Assembly: GCF_963676685.1 (NCBI RefSeq)
Contig: NC_092355.1
Span: forward strand, 80,009,176 to 80,073,175
Direction: 5' to 3'
DNA length: 64,000 nt
DNA from: Mytilus edulis
Lineage: Eukaryota; Mollusca; Bivalvia; Mytilida; Mytilidae
This document shows positions 53,883 through 64,000 of the stretch, piece after piece. Under the pieces are notes generated by a model. The model made no database searches. It worked only from the letters and a program-made list of their open reading frames with translations, and had not been told where the DNA came from. The position numbers and the translations under genes were made by a program. How positions within the stretch are numbered: the first letter of the stretch is position 1; every line of letters starts with the position of its first letter.

Positions 53883-54649
53883 TTATCACAATCTTTATCA
53901 TGTAAACTAAGCAATAGTCTAAAAGTCAATTGACCATGATTAAGAGGGGCAGGGCAAATAATCTCCAAGTAAATGAGATGTGTCAATGTTAATACCACCG
54001 CTTACCAAACAAAAATGCAGGCAAAATGGAATTGGGAAATATAAGCACCCTATTGATTTTAGTGAGTCTGATTTGATGTCTTCAATATTCAGTTTTATTC
54101 TTACACCAATTTAGAAATGAATATCGTTTGAATATAAAGGACAAATCTTGCGCTACTGGTAAAACTGTTTACTTTTATATTATGATTTTTTTAGCGGAGG
54201 GGGCATTAAGTACTAGTGTGACCCATGTCCATCTGTTACTTCCGTCCAAAAATTAGTTTCTGTTCTCTAACTTCAGTTTGCCTCAACTCAATGTTATGAA
54301 ACTTATGCACAATGCTTATTACCACAACACACAGATCAAGTTTGAATTTGGGTTGCATCACTTTAACCTTCTTGAGTGATGTCCCTCTATAACGTTATAT
54401 GCAAGTGGGGTCATCATCTGTGTCCCAATCCATTCCCCATTTTTTCCCCACTATAATGGAAAAGACAGGATCATGGGGTATCAATTCATGACACAAAATA
54501 AATATACACTTGAAAAAACTAAAAGCAAAGAAGCAGCACTTTTTGTTGGGTTTTTTTGTTCGCCTCAAATTCACATTGACATGCATGGAACAAAAATTCT
54601 CATCTCACTCATTATACTGGTTTTAGTATATTTTTCTACGACCACAAAC
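53883..54649. other. No gene seen
   Basis: AT-rich; no recognisable signal. Confidence 0.4.
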
Positions 54650-55300
54650 AATTTGAGTTTGTATATTTCTATCTCGTCGTCATCGTCCAAAGACATTTGG
54701 TTTCCGGACAATAACTTTAGTTTAAGTGAATGAAATTTTATGAAATTTAAACACAAGGTTTAATACCACAAAAGGAAGGTTGGGATTGATTTTGGGGGTT
54801 ACGATCCCAACTGCTAAGGAATAAGGGGCTAAAAAGGGGTAAAAAAAACATTGTTGTGGTTTACGGACAATTACTTGTGTAACAGTGTATGGATCTTTCT
54901 GAAATTGTACCACAAGTTTCCATACCACAAAGATACCACAAAGGGAAATTAATGATTGACTTTTGGGGTTGTGGCCTAAACTGTTGAGGAATTAGGGGCA
55001 AAAAAGGGGGGGAAAAGGTTTTCCTGGTTAATGGACAATTACTTAAGTATTGGTCTATGGGTCTCTATGAAATTAAACCACAAGGGGAAGGTAAGGTTTG
55101 ACTTTGGGGGTTACTTCAGGAATAACGGGGTGGTTTTTCTGGTTTTTGGACAAATAATAAAGTATAAGTCAATGGATATCTATGAAATTGTGGCACAAGG
55201 TTTATCACCACACACGGAAGGTTGGGGTCAATTTTGGGGGTCATGGCTTAAATTGTTAAGAAACTAGAGGCCAAATAGGGTCCAAAAACAAGACTTTTCT
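54650..55300 (+). repeat. Tandem units of repeat family 2
   Basis: About four units sharing AGGAAGGTTGGGATTGATTT and GTATGGATCTTTCTGAAATT, preceded by TCTCGTCGTCATCGTCC. Confidence 0.7.
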
Positions 55301-55406
55301 AATACTGTCTAAGCTGGTTCTAACATAAATTATTTCTGATCTATATGAAGAAACAACAAAAACTTTTATGGCAGGAGATACACACAAAACAGGGTATGTA
55401 ATGTTT

Positions 55407-55590
55407 TAGTCCCCTACCGACGAAGTCAGTCAGTCAGTCAGTCAGTCAGTCAGTCAGTCAGTCAGTCAGTCAGTCAGTCAGTCAGTCAGTCAGTCAGTCC
55501 GTCCGTCCGTCCGTCCGTCCGTCCGTCCGTCCGTCTGTCCGTCCGTCTGTCCGTCCGTCGTACCGTCCGTCTTACTCCTTCAGTCAGTCA
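55407..55590. repeat. CAGT and CCGT microsatellites
   Basis: About 18 CAGT repeats then about 14 CCGT/CTGT repeats. Confidence 0.95.
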
Positions 55591-56019
55591 GTCAGTCAGT
55601 CTAAGCTGGTTCTAACATGAATTATTTCTGATCCTATGAAGAAACAACAAATACTTATATGGCAGGAGATACACACAAAACAGGGTATGTAAATTTTTAG
55701 TCCCCTACTGACGAAGTCGAAAGGGGACTTTAGGTTTGCACTCCATCAGTCAGTCAGTCAGTCAGTCGTGCTTGAAGATATTAATTTGATATTTGTTTAT
55801 TGTTTTATCATGACAAGTTACAGGTCAAGTTCAATTTTCACGATTTTAGCTTTTCTCTTTGTTCAGTTAAAGCCCTTTCCCTAAAATAAAGTTTTTGATG
55901 AAATACTGATTTCTGTTCAAAAGGAAATAACTCATTTTTTAAAAGATCATTTTGGATTTTTTCCTTTTCTTTGATAAATTGTTTGAAGAATTTAGTGGTA
56001 GGTTTGTTGGTAATTCTTG

Positions 56020-56290
56020 CTTGATTGATTTGATTTTTTTGTGTTTTAACGCCACTTTTAAGCACCGCTTTTTGGCTATTTTGTGGCGGCCAGATTTTAT
56101 TGGTGGAGGATGCCTGAGTCCCCGGAGAAAACCACCGACTTTCGATAAAAACACTGACAATCCTAGTCAATTAAGATTGGAGTCGAGTGCACCTGCACGA
56201 GCGGGGTTCGATCTCACGACCTCAGTGTTGACTTGCTAGTGATTACAGTAGTAACTACTTAGACCACTCGGCCACCAAGGCCCCTGGGTC
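56020..56290 (-). mobile_element. Full-length tRNA-derived SINE
   Basis: Read on the minus strand: head CCTTGGTGGCCGAGTGGTCT with an A-box (TGGCCGAGTGG) and a B-box-like AGATCGAACCCC, as in tRNA-Leu/Ser heads. Then the conserved core GTCGGTGGTTTTCTCCGGGG, TCCTCCACCAATAAAATCTG, and a tail with AATC repeats at about 56020-56040. Flanked by ATTCTTG at 56013-56019 and 56291-56297, a target-site duplication. Transcription by RNA polymerase III is expected for the family. Confidence 0.9.
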
Positions 56291-56500
56291 ATTCTTGAAG
56301 ATAATGATTTGATAATTAGTATATAGTTTTATCATGACAAGTTGGTATTTTGTTCTGGTCTGATGATTTTGTGCAAAGTTATTGTCTTTGGACATAGAAA
56401 ATTCACTTAAATAATCAGTTTTCAACAGTTTTTTTCGTCATGCTTAAGGATTTTGACTTGATATTTTTATGTAGTTACACCATGACAAGTTATAGATCAA

Positions 56501-56919
56501 GAGCGCATTTGTTTCTAACCTAAACAATGTAAACGATTACGCGCGTAGTCGTTTAATCCATTTGTTTCTTACATTTTTTGGTCAACGTTGACATTGTTCA
56601 CATAAACGATGTACGCGCAAAGTAGTCGCGTAGTCGTTGATCGTTTATCGTTGAGACGTGTAAACGATAAATTTGTTTCTGCATCTGTCGTTTAAATAAT
56701 TGCGAGCACATGTTGTTTTCCCAAAGTCCTGGTTATTTATTTCCCGCACTTTTACCTGTTTGTTTACAGTGCGTGAGTGTAATCTATTTCTGTCTGACTA
56801 TACCATGTATACGTGGGGTCGATAAAGTTTATTAAACGATGTATTTGTTTCTAGCAGCTTAACGTTTACTAAACGATAGTCATCGATGACAAAATTTCGG
56901 GTTAGAAACAAATGCACTC
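56501..56919. mobile_element. 419-bp MITE with 20-bp TIRs and CAA duplication
   Basis: Ends GAGCGCATTTGTTTCTAACC and the complement of GAGTGCATTTGTTTCTAACC (one mismatch), with CAA on both sides. The homologous element at 24432 has the uninterrupted site GATCAAGTTA. The interior is rich in TAAACGAT / ATCGTTTA and CGCG. Confidence 0.85.
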
Positions 56920-56970
56920 CAAGTTAGAATTTCGTTCCATTACAATGAATTTTTAACCGGTAGGGGACTA

Positions 56971-58380
56971 TGTATTGCCATGCAATACTCATCGAATGCT
57001 TGTTATATATAGTCTGTAAACTGATTTACCAAGTATTGTGCAAAAGCAAGAAATCTTCAATTGAAATAAATACAAATCTTTTAACCATTTTCAATGAGGA
57101 TTAATTTAAAGTCTTGAACTGTTGAGGGTTCTTACCGTATATTACTATATTGGATATTGGGGCCCATTTTTAAATACATGCAGGTCCAAAATTAGACTTT
57201 GTTTGATTTAATCAGAAACTGGTTTTGGTTCTATGATATGCTGAATGTAACTGTGCATTCAGATTTTTAATTTTGGGCTCTTTTTAAATAAGTCCATATG
57301 AAGGTCCAAAGGATCCAAAATTCATCAAAAACTAAATTCATGGGGATTTTTTTATATGCTGAATCTAACCATGGAATTACATTGTAGATATTGGACCATT
57401 AAGCATTATATAGAGGAAAACATTCGATTGATTTATGATATTTTACAGTATACAGAAGAGAACAATGTTCATCATTACATGTTCAAAGGGAAATAACACA
57501 AATTTAATTATACAAAGCAGACCTCGCCCACTTCACCAAAAATAACTATTTTTCTCCGTTAAGTTGTTTTGATTGTTTAATGCTAAATAAAGGCAACAGT
57601 AGTATACAGCTGTTCGAAACTCATAAATAGTAGAGATAAAAACAAATCTGTGTTACAAACTAAAACTGAGGGAAACGCATCAAATATATAAGAGGAGAAC
57701 AACGACATAACAGAAACACAACATTAAAATGTAACACACACAGAAACAAACTATTATATAACAATGGCCATTTTCCTGACTTGGTACATGGTAATCAACT
57801 TTAAAAAAATCGCGGCAATTATATCATCCTATGATACCCCTTTTTAAAATAATTCTACAAAAAAAAAACCATATTGTATCTATTATTAAATGCCAACTAT
57901 TGAATAAGAATTAAAATCCAAAAAAACATAGTTTCCAAAATTCAATGTATTGTGTTATTACCGCTAACAGTTATCCCACCACCCCCCTATTTTTAGAAGG
58001 TTGATACATGGTAAGAAAAAAACAGATAACATATTTCTATCTTATTTCATCTCTTCATTCATTTTCAAGTCACTTCTGCTTATTAAACTACATATATATA
58101 TATATATGTCTTTAGATTTTTGATTGCTGAATCTAAACATATATTTAAATTTTGGATATTAAACCATAAAAGGTTAATGTCCATTTTCAAATTTTTAAAT
58201 TCTGAGACCACATTCATTCTGCATCAAAAACCTATGCTGTGTCAAATATTTAATCACAATTCAAATTAAAAACTGTATCAAGCTTGAATGTTGTGTCCAT
58301 ACTTGCACCAACTGTTCAGGGTTCGACCACTGTGGTCGTATCAAGCTGCTCCTAGCGGATCACATTTTTTGCAAGATGTT
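56971..58380 (+). repeat. Repeat family 2 units, another dispersed repeat, and a possible family 2 3' end
   Basis: 57130-57390 and 58110-58230 carry ATGCTGAATCTAACC units. 57578-57800 is a different mussel repeat (AAAGGCAACAGTAGTATACA, GAGGGAAACGCATCAAATAT). 58230-58375 (CCTATGCTGTGTCAAATATT, TGTTCAGGGTTCGACC) looks like the 3' region of family 2. Confidence 0.55.
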
Positions 58381-59139
58381 GTTCTCACACATCTCCTGGT
58401 CAATACCAACAAATTATTTATATTGAACAAAGACATCTAATATATACAGTCAGACAACCTCATTATGTATGTACATGTATGTACATAGATAAAATATATA
58501 ATAGTATAATGTTTTTAACCCGTCCGTCCGTCTGTCCATCCGTCTGTCTGTCAGGCCAAATAAAATTAATGTGTGGTTCCAGTGACCTTACCTACCCTAC
58601 TTTTTAGTCTTAATAATAGCCTACCCTTAAGATTTTTTTGTCATTTTTCATTAAGCACTGTTAAAGTCAGAATGTTGCTCCCATCGACTCAATGTATAAC
58701 AAAAAATATAAAATTAAAAAAAATCCCTGCGTACCTACCCGAACTTTTTTTTTTAGATGTAACTGGAACCACACATTCTATTTTATTTGGCCTCAGTCCT
58801 GTTCTTGTCATCACATCTCCTCTGAAACTTGTTACACAGCAGAATTTCATGAAACTTTGTAGATAATAAGGACATACTATGTAGATGTGCATATCAACAG
58901 GAAATTGTGATTTTTTTATTTTTTGATTCAGCCATGCTGAATCTATGCGATCACTCCAGATTTGGAGATAGTGCAAAATTCTAAGTTGAAGACATATCTT
59001 GAAAATAATTATGTGTTTCTATGACTTGCAGAAACTTTATACACCATTTTAATCATCAACTGCCAACTTTTAACATGCTATTTGTCTTTATATTAAGAAA
59101 AGGTTGGGCGAACAACTCTTTATTAAGTCTCTTATTATT
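58381..59139. other. No gene seen
   Basis: Contains CCGT/CTGT-rich bases at 58520-58550 and a near-inverted pair around 58560 and 58790 (ATAAAATTAATGTGTGGTTC versus GAACCACACATTCTATTTTA), suggesting a small TIR element 58558-58793. Confidence 0.45.
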
Positions 59140-59262
59140 TTTATTATTCTTCTTCTTCCTCTTCTTCCTCTTCCGCCACTTTAAAAAATGAACTTGTCCG
59201 CAGCGTTTCTCCAAAACCGCTTGTCAGATTGACTTAGGATTTCATAATATGGTAGACTAATA
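59140..59262 (+). repeat. Leader of the 59-63-kb repeat
   Basis: TCTTCCTCTTCCGCCACTTT and GACTTAGGATTTCATAATAT match 44670-44740. It is cut at 59262 by the next element and resumes at 61506. Confidence 0.75.
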
Positions 59263-61505
59263 CAGTCAGGACTCTACTTCGTCAAAATTATCTCCCCATT
59301 ACGCCAGTTCATTTTCACAATCGTAGAAATGGAAGCCATTGTAGGGATGACGCGCTGCCAATTTTGCCCTCGGCAACCGATAAATTTATTCACATTGCAC
59401 CATTACGATCCTTATATGTCAGTTGTATTTTAAAAGACAAATGCATCTACTATAGCTAAGGCCAATTAAAATTAATTGCTAGATTTTCATCCCCGCCCGC
59501 CCCTCTGAAATCGTCCCGCCCCGATTTTTTTTATTTAACAAAAATACGATTTCCGGATCTTATCATGTCCGTTACCGGGAACCATCGATAATTTCGTTTC
59601 ATTCAACACTTCCTGTTTCAAATTTCGTTTTTGTATTTCTCCGAGTAATCTAATAACGATATGATTGAGTCGACATATTCTGCTGCTCTATGATGACAAC
59701 ATCTTCCGAGAATAGAGATTGATAACGAGAAGGGCATGAAATATTCGAGTAACGAGTAAAACGCCTTGTCATTTAACGCAAATTGCGGTAGTCACAAGTG
59801 AATCGAAAACTTTTTTCTTTATTTATACGATGACTTTGTGACAGGAAATTTGGACTGTAAATGATATCCAAAGCGCAAGAATCGTAGAACAAATTGGTAC
59901 AAAAAACATGACTGGATTAAAGAAATTGACAAAAGCACGAATTTGTTTGATTTATGACCGTATATTGAGAAAAAAAAAGTCGACAAACACGCATTTTAAT
60001 TCGGGAATCTCTTATATTAACCCACGGCTGTTGTTTTTGTTGACAAACAGCAAACACCCTCTGTAACTGTCCCAATACCCTCAATTTAGTCATTAAACAA
60101 CAACTACTTTTTGGATAAGTTCATGTTTTATATCATAATAACTTTCCACACTAAGTTTACATTTTATTTTGTACTCATAATACTTGTGTTGCATACCATT
60201 GTACCAATACATTTTATTGATTATATGTGGACTACAAACCATTGCTTAGAAAGTAAAATAAATTTGGTGTAGGTCTAGTCCAACTGAAGAGAGCATTTCT
60301 CTTCCATTTGATGTATACTATAAATAGGTTTCTAAAGCGGCAATTACATGTATAACAGTGGTTGCCAATCAGGGATTTTTATTTAAGAGTTTAAAAAATA
60401 GTGTCAGATTCCTTATACAGCATGTATATACATTATACAAGCTTGTTCTCCACTAGCATATACCCCGCGGTATGAAGAACTTGTGACAAGAGTTTCATAT
60501 GAAATAAAATTTAGAAAATAAAATCCTCCCACCCGCCCCATGTTTTTCAAAAATTTGGATGAAAATCTACTAATTAATTTTAGTTGGCCCAATGAGCATC
60601 AGTTAATGATCTTGTCTGCATTGATTTAACTTAAAAATATTGTCTGATCGGTTGTCAGGTGGAATTTTCGAAAATTCATAAACATTTAAAAAAATTCTAA
60701 TTAAATATTTCCTGGAAGGGCAGACTAGATTTTTTTAGTGGTTGAAGACTATAAACCCTAGTTTTCACACACAAAAAAATATAATTTTTCGAAGATATGT
60801 ATTTTCATCATCCAACTTGAAAGACTGTCGTCAAGTACTTTCAGTAAAAAAATAGCTATTCGAACACACCTACTCTGTTTTTGTGATTCATTAGATAGGT
60901 ATTTCACTTGACCCATATATTTCATCTTTTAGTACTGTGATTTTTTTTATGTTATAAGGTCAACCTGTAGCTTTGATATAAAAATGATAGAATCTGAGGC
61001 GAGACGATGTATGAAATATTCTTGCTTTGTACGATATCAAGACAAAATATTCAACTAAAACACGCACGAGAATAAAAAGGTGCACTTGATTTTCTCTTTT
61101 CGATACAATTGTTACCCATTTTTTGGAATTTTTTCTTGAGTCACATAATGGAAGGGCAGACACGAAAATTACTGAACTAATAGATTGATATGTTTTCTGT
61201 CAGTGGTAAAAAAAAATTAAAAATCGGAGGTTATGCATTTTCTACATCCAACTTGAAAGATACCCATGTCGTCGACTTGATATCTAATTGTTCTGCTTAA
61301 CTATGTACTAAATAAATTGAAAACTTATGTAAATGGTGTTTTCAAAATAAAACACTTCATAATTGAGAAGAAAATTGTAATTTTGTTTGTTTCTATTAAC
61401 TTTTAAAATTTTTGTCACTATAGTAAACATTACAGTAAGCAATTATCGCCTTCTCTAACAAAGAGCTTCGATTCTTTTGTTCTATTTCAACCTGGTTTCC
61501 GACTG
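59263..61505. mobile_element. 2.24-kb insertion with AATA duplication
   Basis: It interrupts the repeat that is continuous at 44700-44760. Ends CAGTCAGG and CCGACTG are inverted over five to seven bases and flanked by AATA (59259-59262, 61506-61509). No transposase is visible, so it is probably a non-autonomous DNA element, class unknown. Frames inside are short. Confidence 0.6.
59460..60589. mobile_element. 1.13-kb TIR element nested in the 2.24-kb insertion
   Basis: Inverted ends of about 33 bases: GGCCAATTAAAATTAATTGC..TTTTCATCC and the complement GGCCAACTAAAATTAATTAG..TTTTCATCC (few mismatches). GC-rich CCCGCCCGCCCC follows the left end. No coding capacity seen. Confidence 0.65.
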
Positions 61506-63235
61506 AATATGTCTAGGTGAGCCATCAATTTTTCGTTTGTGCATTGGGGTCTATTAAGGGGTATTTTGGGGGGTAGAAAGGAGGAAGGGGTTTACAAAAG
61601 AACCCTACGGGATTTTATTTTCTAAAATTTTCAAATGAATATATCCTGAAAACTGTAAGTGATAGATACATGCAGTCTTCAGAAATGATTATAGGACAAT
61701 AAAACAAATCACATGATATATAGGGGGAGTCCCTGGGGGTCATCCCCACCCCCTTCAATTTGAGAATTTGCTTTTATCTTGTAAACGGTCCAGATCCCCA
61801 CCCCTAAACCATATATATTCTTGAATGGAACGATAAAACAAATCAAATGAAATTAAAGGGAGGTCCCTGGGGGTCATCCCCATCCCGTTCAACATGAGAA
61901 TGTGCTATTATCTTGTAAACGGTCCAGATCCCCACCCCTAAGCCATATATATTCTTGTAGGGGACAATAAAACAAATGAAATGAAATTAAAGGGAAGTCC
62001 CTAGGGGGTCACCCCGACCCCGCTTGTTTGAAAACTTGTAAACGGTCCAGATCCCCACCCCTAAACCATATATATTCTTGAATGGAACGATAAAACAAAT
62101 CAAATGAAATTAAAGGGAGGTCCCCGGGGGTCATCCCCACCCCGTTCAATATGAGAATATGCTATTATCTTGTAAACGGTCCCCACCCCTAAACCATATA
62201 TATTCTTGTAGGGGACAATGAAACAAATGAAATGAAATAAAAGGGAAGTCCCTAGGGGGTCACCCCGACCCCTCTTGTTTGAAAACTTGTAAACGGTCCA
62301 GATCCCCACCCCTAAACTATATATATTCTTGAATGGAACGATAAAACAAATCAAATGAAATTAAAGGGAGGTCCCCGGGGGTCATCCCCTTCCCGTTCAA
62401 TATGAGAATGTGCTGTTATCTTGTAAACGGTACAGATACCCACCCCTAAACCATATATATTCTTGTAGGGGACAATAAAACAAATGAAATGAAATTAATG
62501 GGAAGTCCCTAGGGGGTCATCCTGATCCCTCTTGTTTGAAAACTTGTAAACGGTCGATATCCCCACCCCTAAACCATATATATTCTTGTATGGGACAATA
62601 AAACAAATCACATTAAATTAAATTAAAGTTTCTGGGGATCACCCCCACCCTGTTCAATTTGAGAATGTACTTTTATCTTGTAAACCGTCAAGATCCCCAT
62701 CCCTAAACCATATATATTCTTGTAGGGGACAATAAAACAAATAAAGTGAAATAAAAGGGAAGTTCAGAGGGGGTCACCCCACCCCTTCTTGTTTGAAAAC
62801 TTGTAAACGGTCAACATCCCCACCCCTAAACCATATTTATTCTTGTAGGGGACAATAAAACAAATGAAATGAAATAAAAGGGAAGTGCCTGGGGGTCGCC
62901 CCCACCCTGTTCAATTTGAGAATGTGCTTTTATCTTGTTAACGGTCCAGATCCCAACCCCTACTTCATATATATTCCTGTAGGAGGACAATAAAACAAAT
63001 GAAATGAAATAAAAGGAAACTCTAGGGGGGTCACTCCACCCCCTCTTGTTTGAAAACTTGTAAACGGTCAACATCCCCACCCCTAAATCATATATATTCT
63101 CGTAGGGGACAATAAAACAACTCAAATGAAATGTTGGTCAAGTCACTATCACCCCCTCCTGTTTGAAAACTTGTAAATGGTGGAGATCCCTACTCGTAAG
63201 GCATATATATTCTTGTATGGGACAAAAAATCAAAT
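61506..63235 (+). repeat. Dimeric tandem repeat, 257-bp period
   Basis: Alternating units of about 134 and 123 bases. AAACCATATATATTCTTG-type landmarks stand at 61806, 61940, 62063, 62191, 62314 and 62448. The longer unit carries TTCAATATGAGAATGTGCTA, the shorter CCTCTTGTTTGAAAACTTG. The last third of the array is more diverged. Frames within it are not genes. Confidence 0.9.
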
Positions 63236-64000
63236 CAAATGAACATGGGACCATATGAATGGGGAGTTATGGGAGCTTTGTTTGGGAGACTTTGTAACAG
63301 CATCCTGTTACAATTACTTCTTGTTTTAGATATACACTTGCATATAGTTCCTTTGTAAATCAAAAATTTGTAATAAAATGCCATTTTTAATTCATGTGGA
63401 AAATGTGATTTATCAAATTTCAGTAGTTGATAAGAATAATGAAAGTGACTTATCAGTATCTTATATTCCTGTAAGCCATTGAATAAAATTTGGTTAAAGA
63501 TGTGTATTAATAGAGTTGATTCCCACACTTTTTTGAAATGCTATAATTCCCAGTATTACTGGTAGCTGTATTTTATTTGCCTAATGAAAGAAGTATGATA
63601 GACAACTGTCACAATTTTCAAACAATTACACTCATAGGTGTAAGTAATAATCGGATTAAACTCCACTCCAAATGAAATGCAGTCTTAATTTGCCACAGCT
63701 AATATATCATTACAGTTAACATTCATACTGGCATTAAGGTCAAGAATTACACATCTAACTGAATACACAAAATCTTGACCTCAATAGTGTACCTTTAATT
63801 TATTTTGATCAACACTACATTTTTGTGTGACTGATTATTAAGATGTGTTGGTTTTATTTTCAAAGAAAAGACCAAAAATTAAATATGTATAAAAAAGCCA
63901 CCAGATTTTATTTAACCTGTAAAATCAGTGTCATAATAATCTGACATAATTTGTAATTGGGATTATCTCAGTATTAAGTATTTTTGCATGTATATTTGAA
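63236..64000. other. AT-rich end of window, no gene seen
   Basis: A 97-codon minus frame at 63235-63528 has no recognisable domain. Confidence 0.4.

Larger units (their letters stand above)
55407..56970. mobile_element. Long TIR element with CAGT/CCGT microsatellites, carrying a SINE and a MITE
   Basis: Ends TAGTCCCCTACCG (55407) and CCGGTAGGGGACTA (56970), as in the 216-bp copy at 24432. Contains (CAGT)n at 55426-55498, (CCGT)n at 55497-55550, a second left end at 55698, a SINE at 56020-56290 and a MITE at 56501-56919. No transposase is seen. Confidence 0.75.

Noticed and set aside
55838-56170. Overlapping minus and plus frames of 73-110 codons
   Set aside because: They overlap the tRNA-derived SINE and its flank; the SINE is non-coding.
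56195-56290. A functional tRNA-Leu/Ser gene
   Set aside because: The A and B boxes are present but the arms do not form a full cloverleaf by eye and the sequence continues into the SINE core.
61506-63125. Minus frames of 84 and 99 codons
   Set aside because: They are shadows of the 257-bp dimeric satellite.

Overview
The window looks like nuclear DNA of a marine bivalve, most likely a Mytilus-type mussel. It is AT-rich, has spliced genes with small exons and kilobase introns, and is packed with dispersed repeat families I recognise from mussel genomes. There are no bacterial features: no operons, rRNA, CRISPR or phage genes. The genus is a recognition call; the coordinates, splice sites and repeat structures are read directly.

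Only one convincing host gene is present. It lies on the + strand with 11 coding exons between 27654 and 47444. Exons 1-6 encode five ankyrin repeats, exons 7-8 a Ser/Asp/Pro-rich linker, and exons 8-11 a macro (ADP-ribose-binding type) domain resembling the macro domains of PARP14-like proteins. The reading phase is kept across all ten introns. The last exon seen ends in a phase-1 donor, so the 3' end lies further on or was not recognised. The introns hold minisatellites, transposon fragments and two local tandem duplications of the gene's own sequence.

Broken protein-coding relics: a hAT-type transposase (12608-13890, -), three 3' fragments of one reverse-transcriptase element (3913-4148 +, 14553-15545 -, 29580-30234 -), the C-terminal end of a LINE (20815-21465, +), a SWIM zinc finger plus YqaJ-type nuclease gene (23043-23990, -), and an SGNH/GDSL-type hydrolase fragment (39400-39900, -).

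Layout. 1-1510: 87-bp satellite. 1715-3486: hairpin-ended repeat. 3913-6860: RT tail and small palindromic elements. 7341-9034: TIR element filled with GATATC palindromes. 9590-11180: dispersed repeats. 11590-11940: 99-bp repeat. 12480-15545: hAT relic and RT relic. 15745-16945 and 18270-19195: two large minisatellites. 19200-24660: LINE end, YqaJ relic, small TIR element. 24768-27375: five minisatellites upstream of the gene. 27648-47444: ankyrin-macro gene. 47574-58375: long composite of mussel tandem-unit repeats, interrupted by a TIR element that itself carries a tRNA-derived SINE and a MITE. 59140-63230: repeat split by a 2.2-kb insertion, then a 257-bp dimeric satellite. The rest is AT-rich sequence in which I see nothing codable.

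Most of what is notable is structural: nested insertions that can be ordered in time, target-site duplications, exon-level duplication in the ankyrin gene, and a family of elements with hairpins at both ends.
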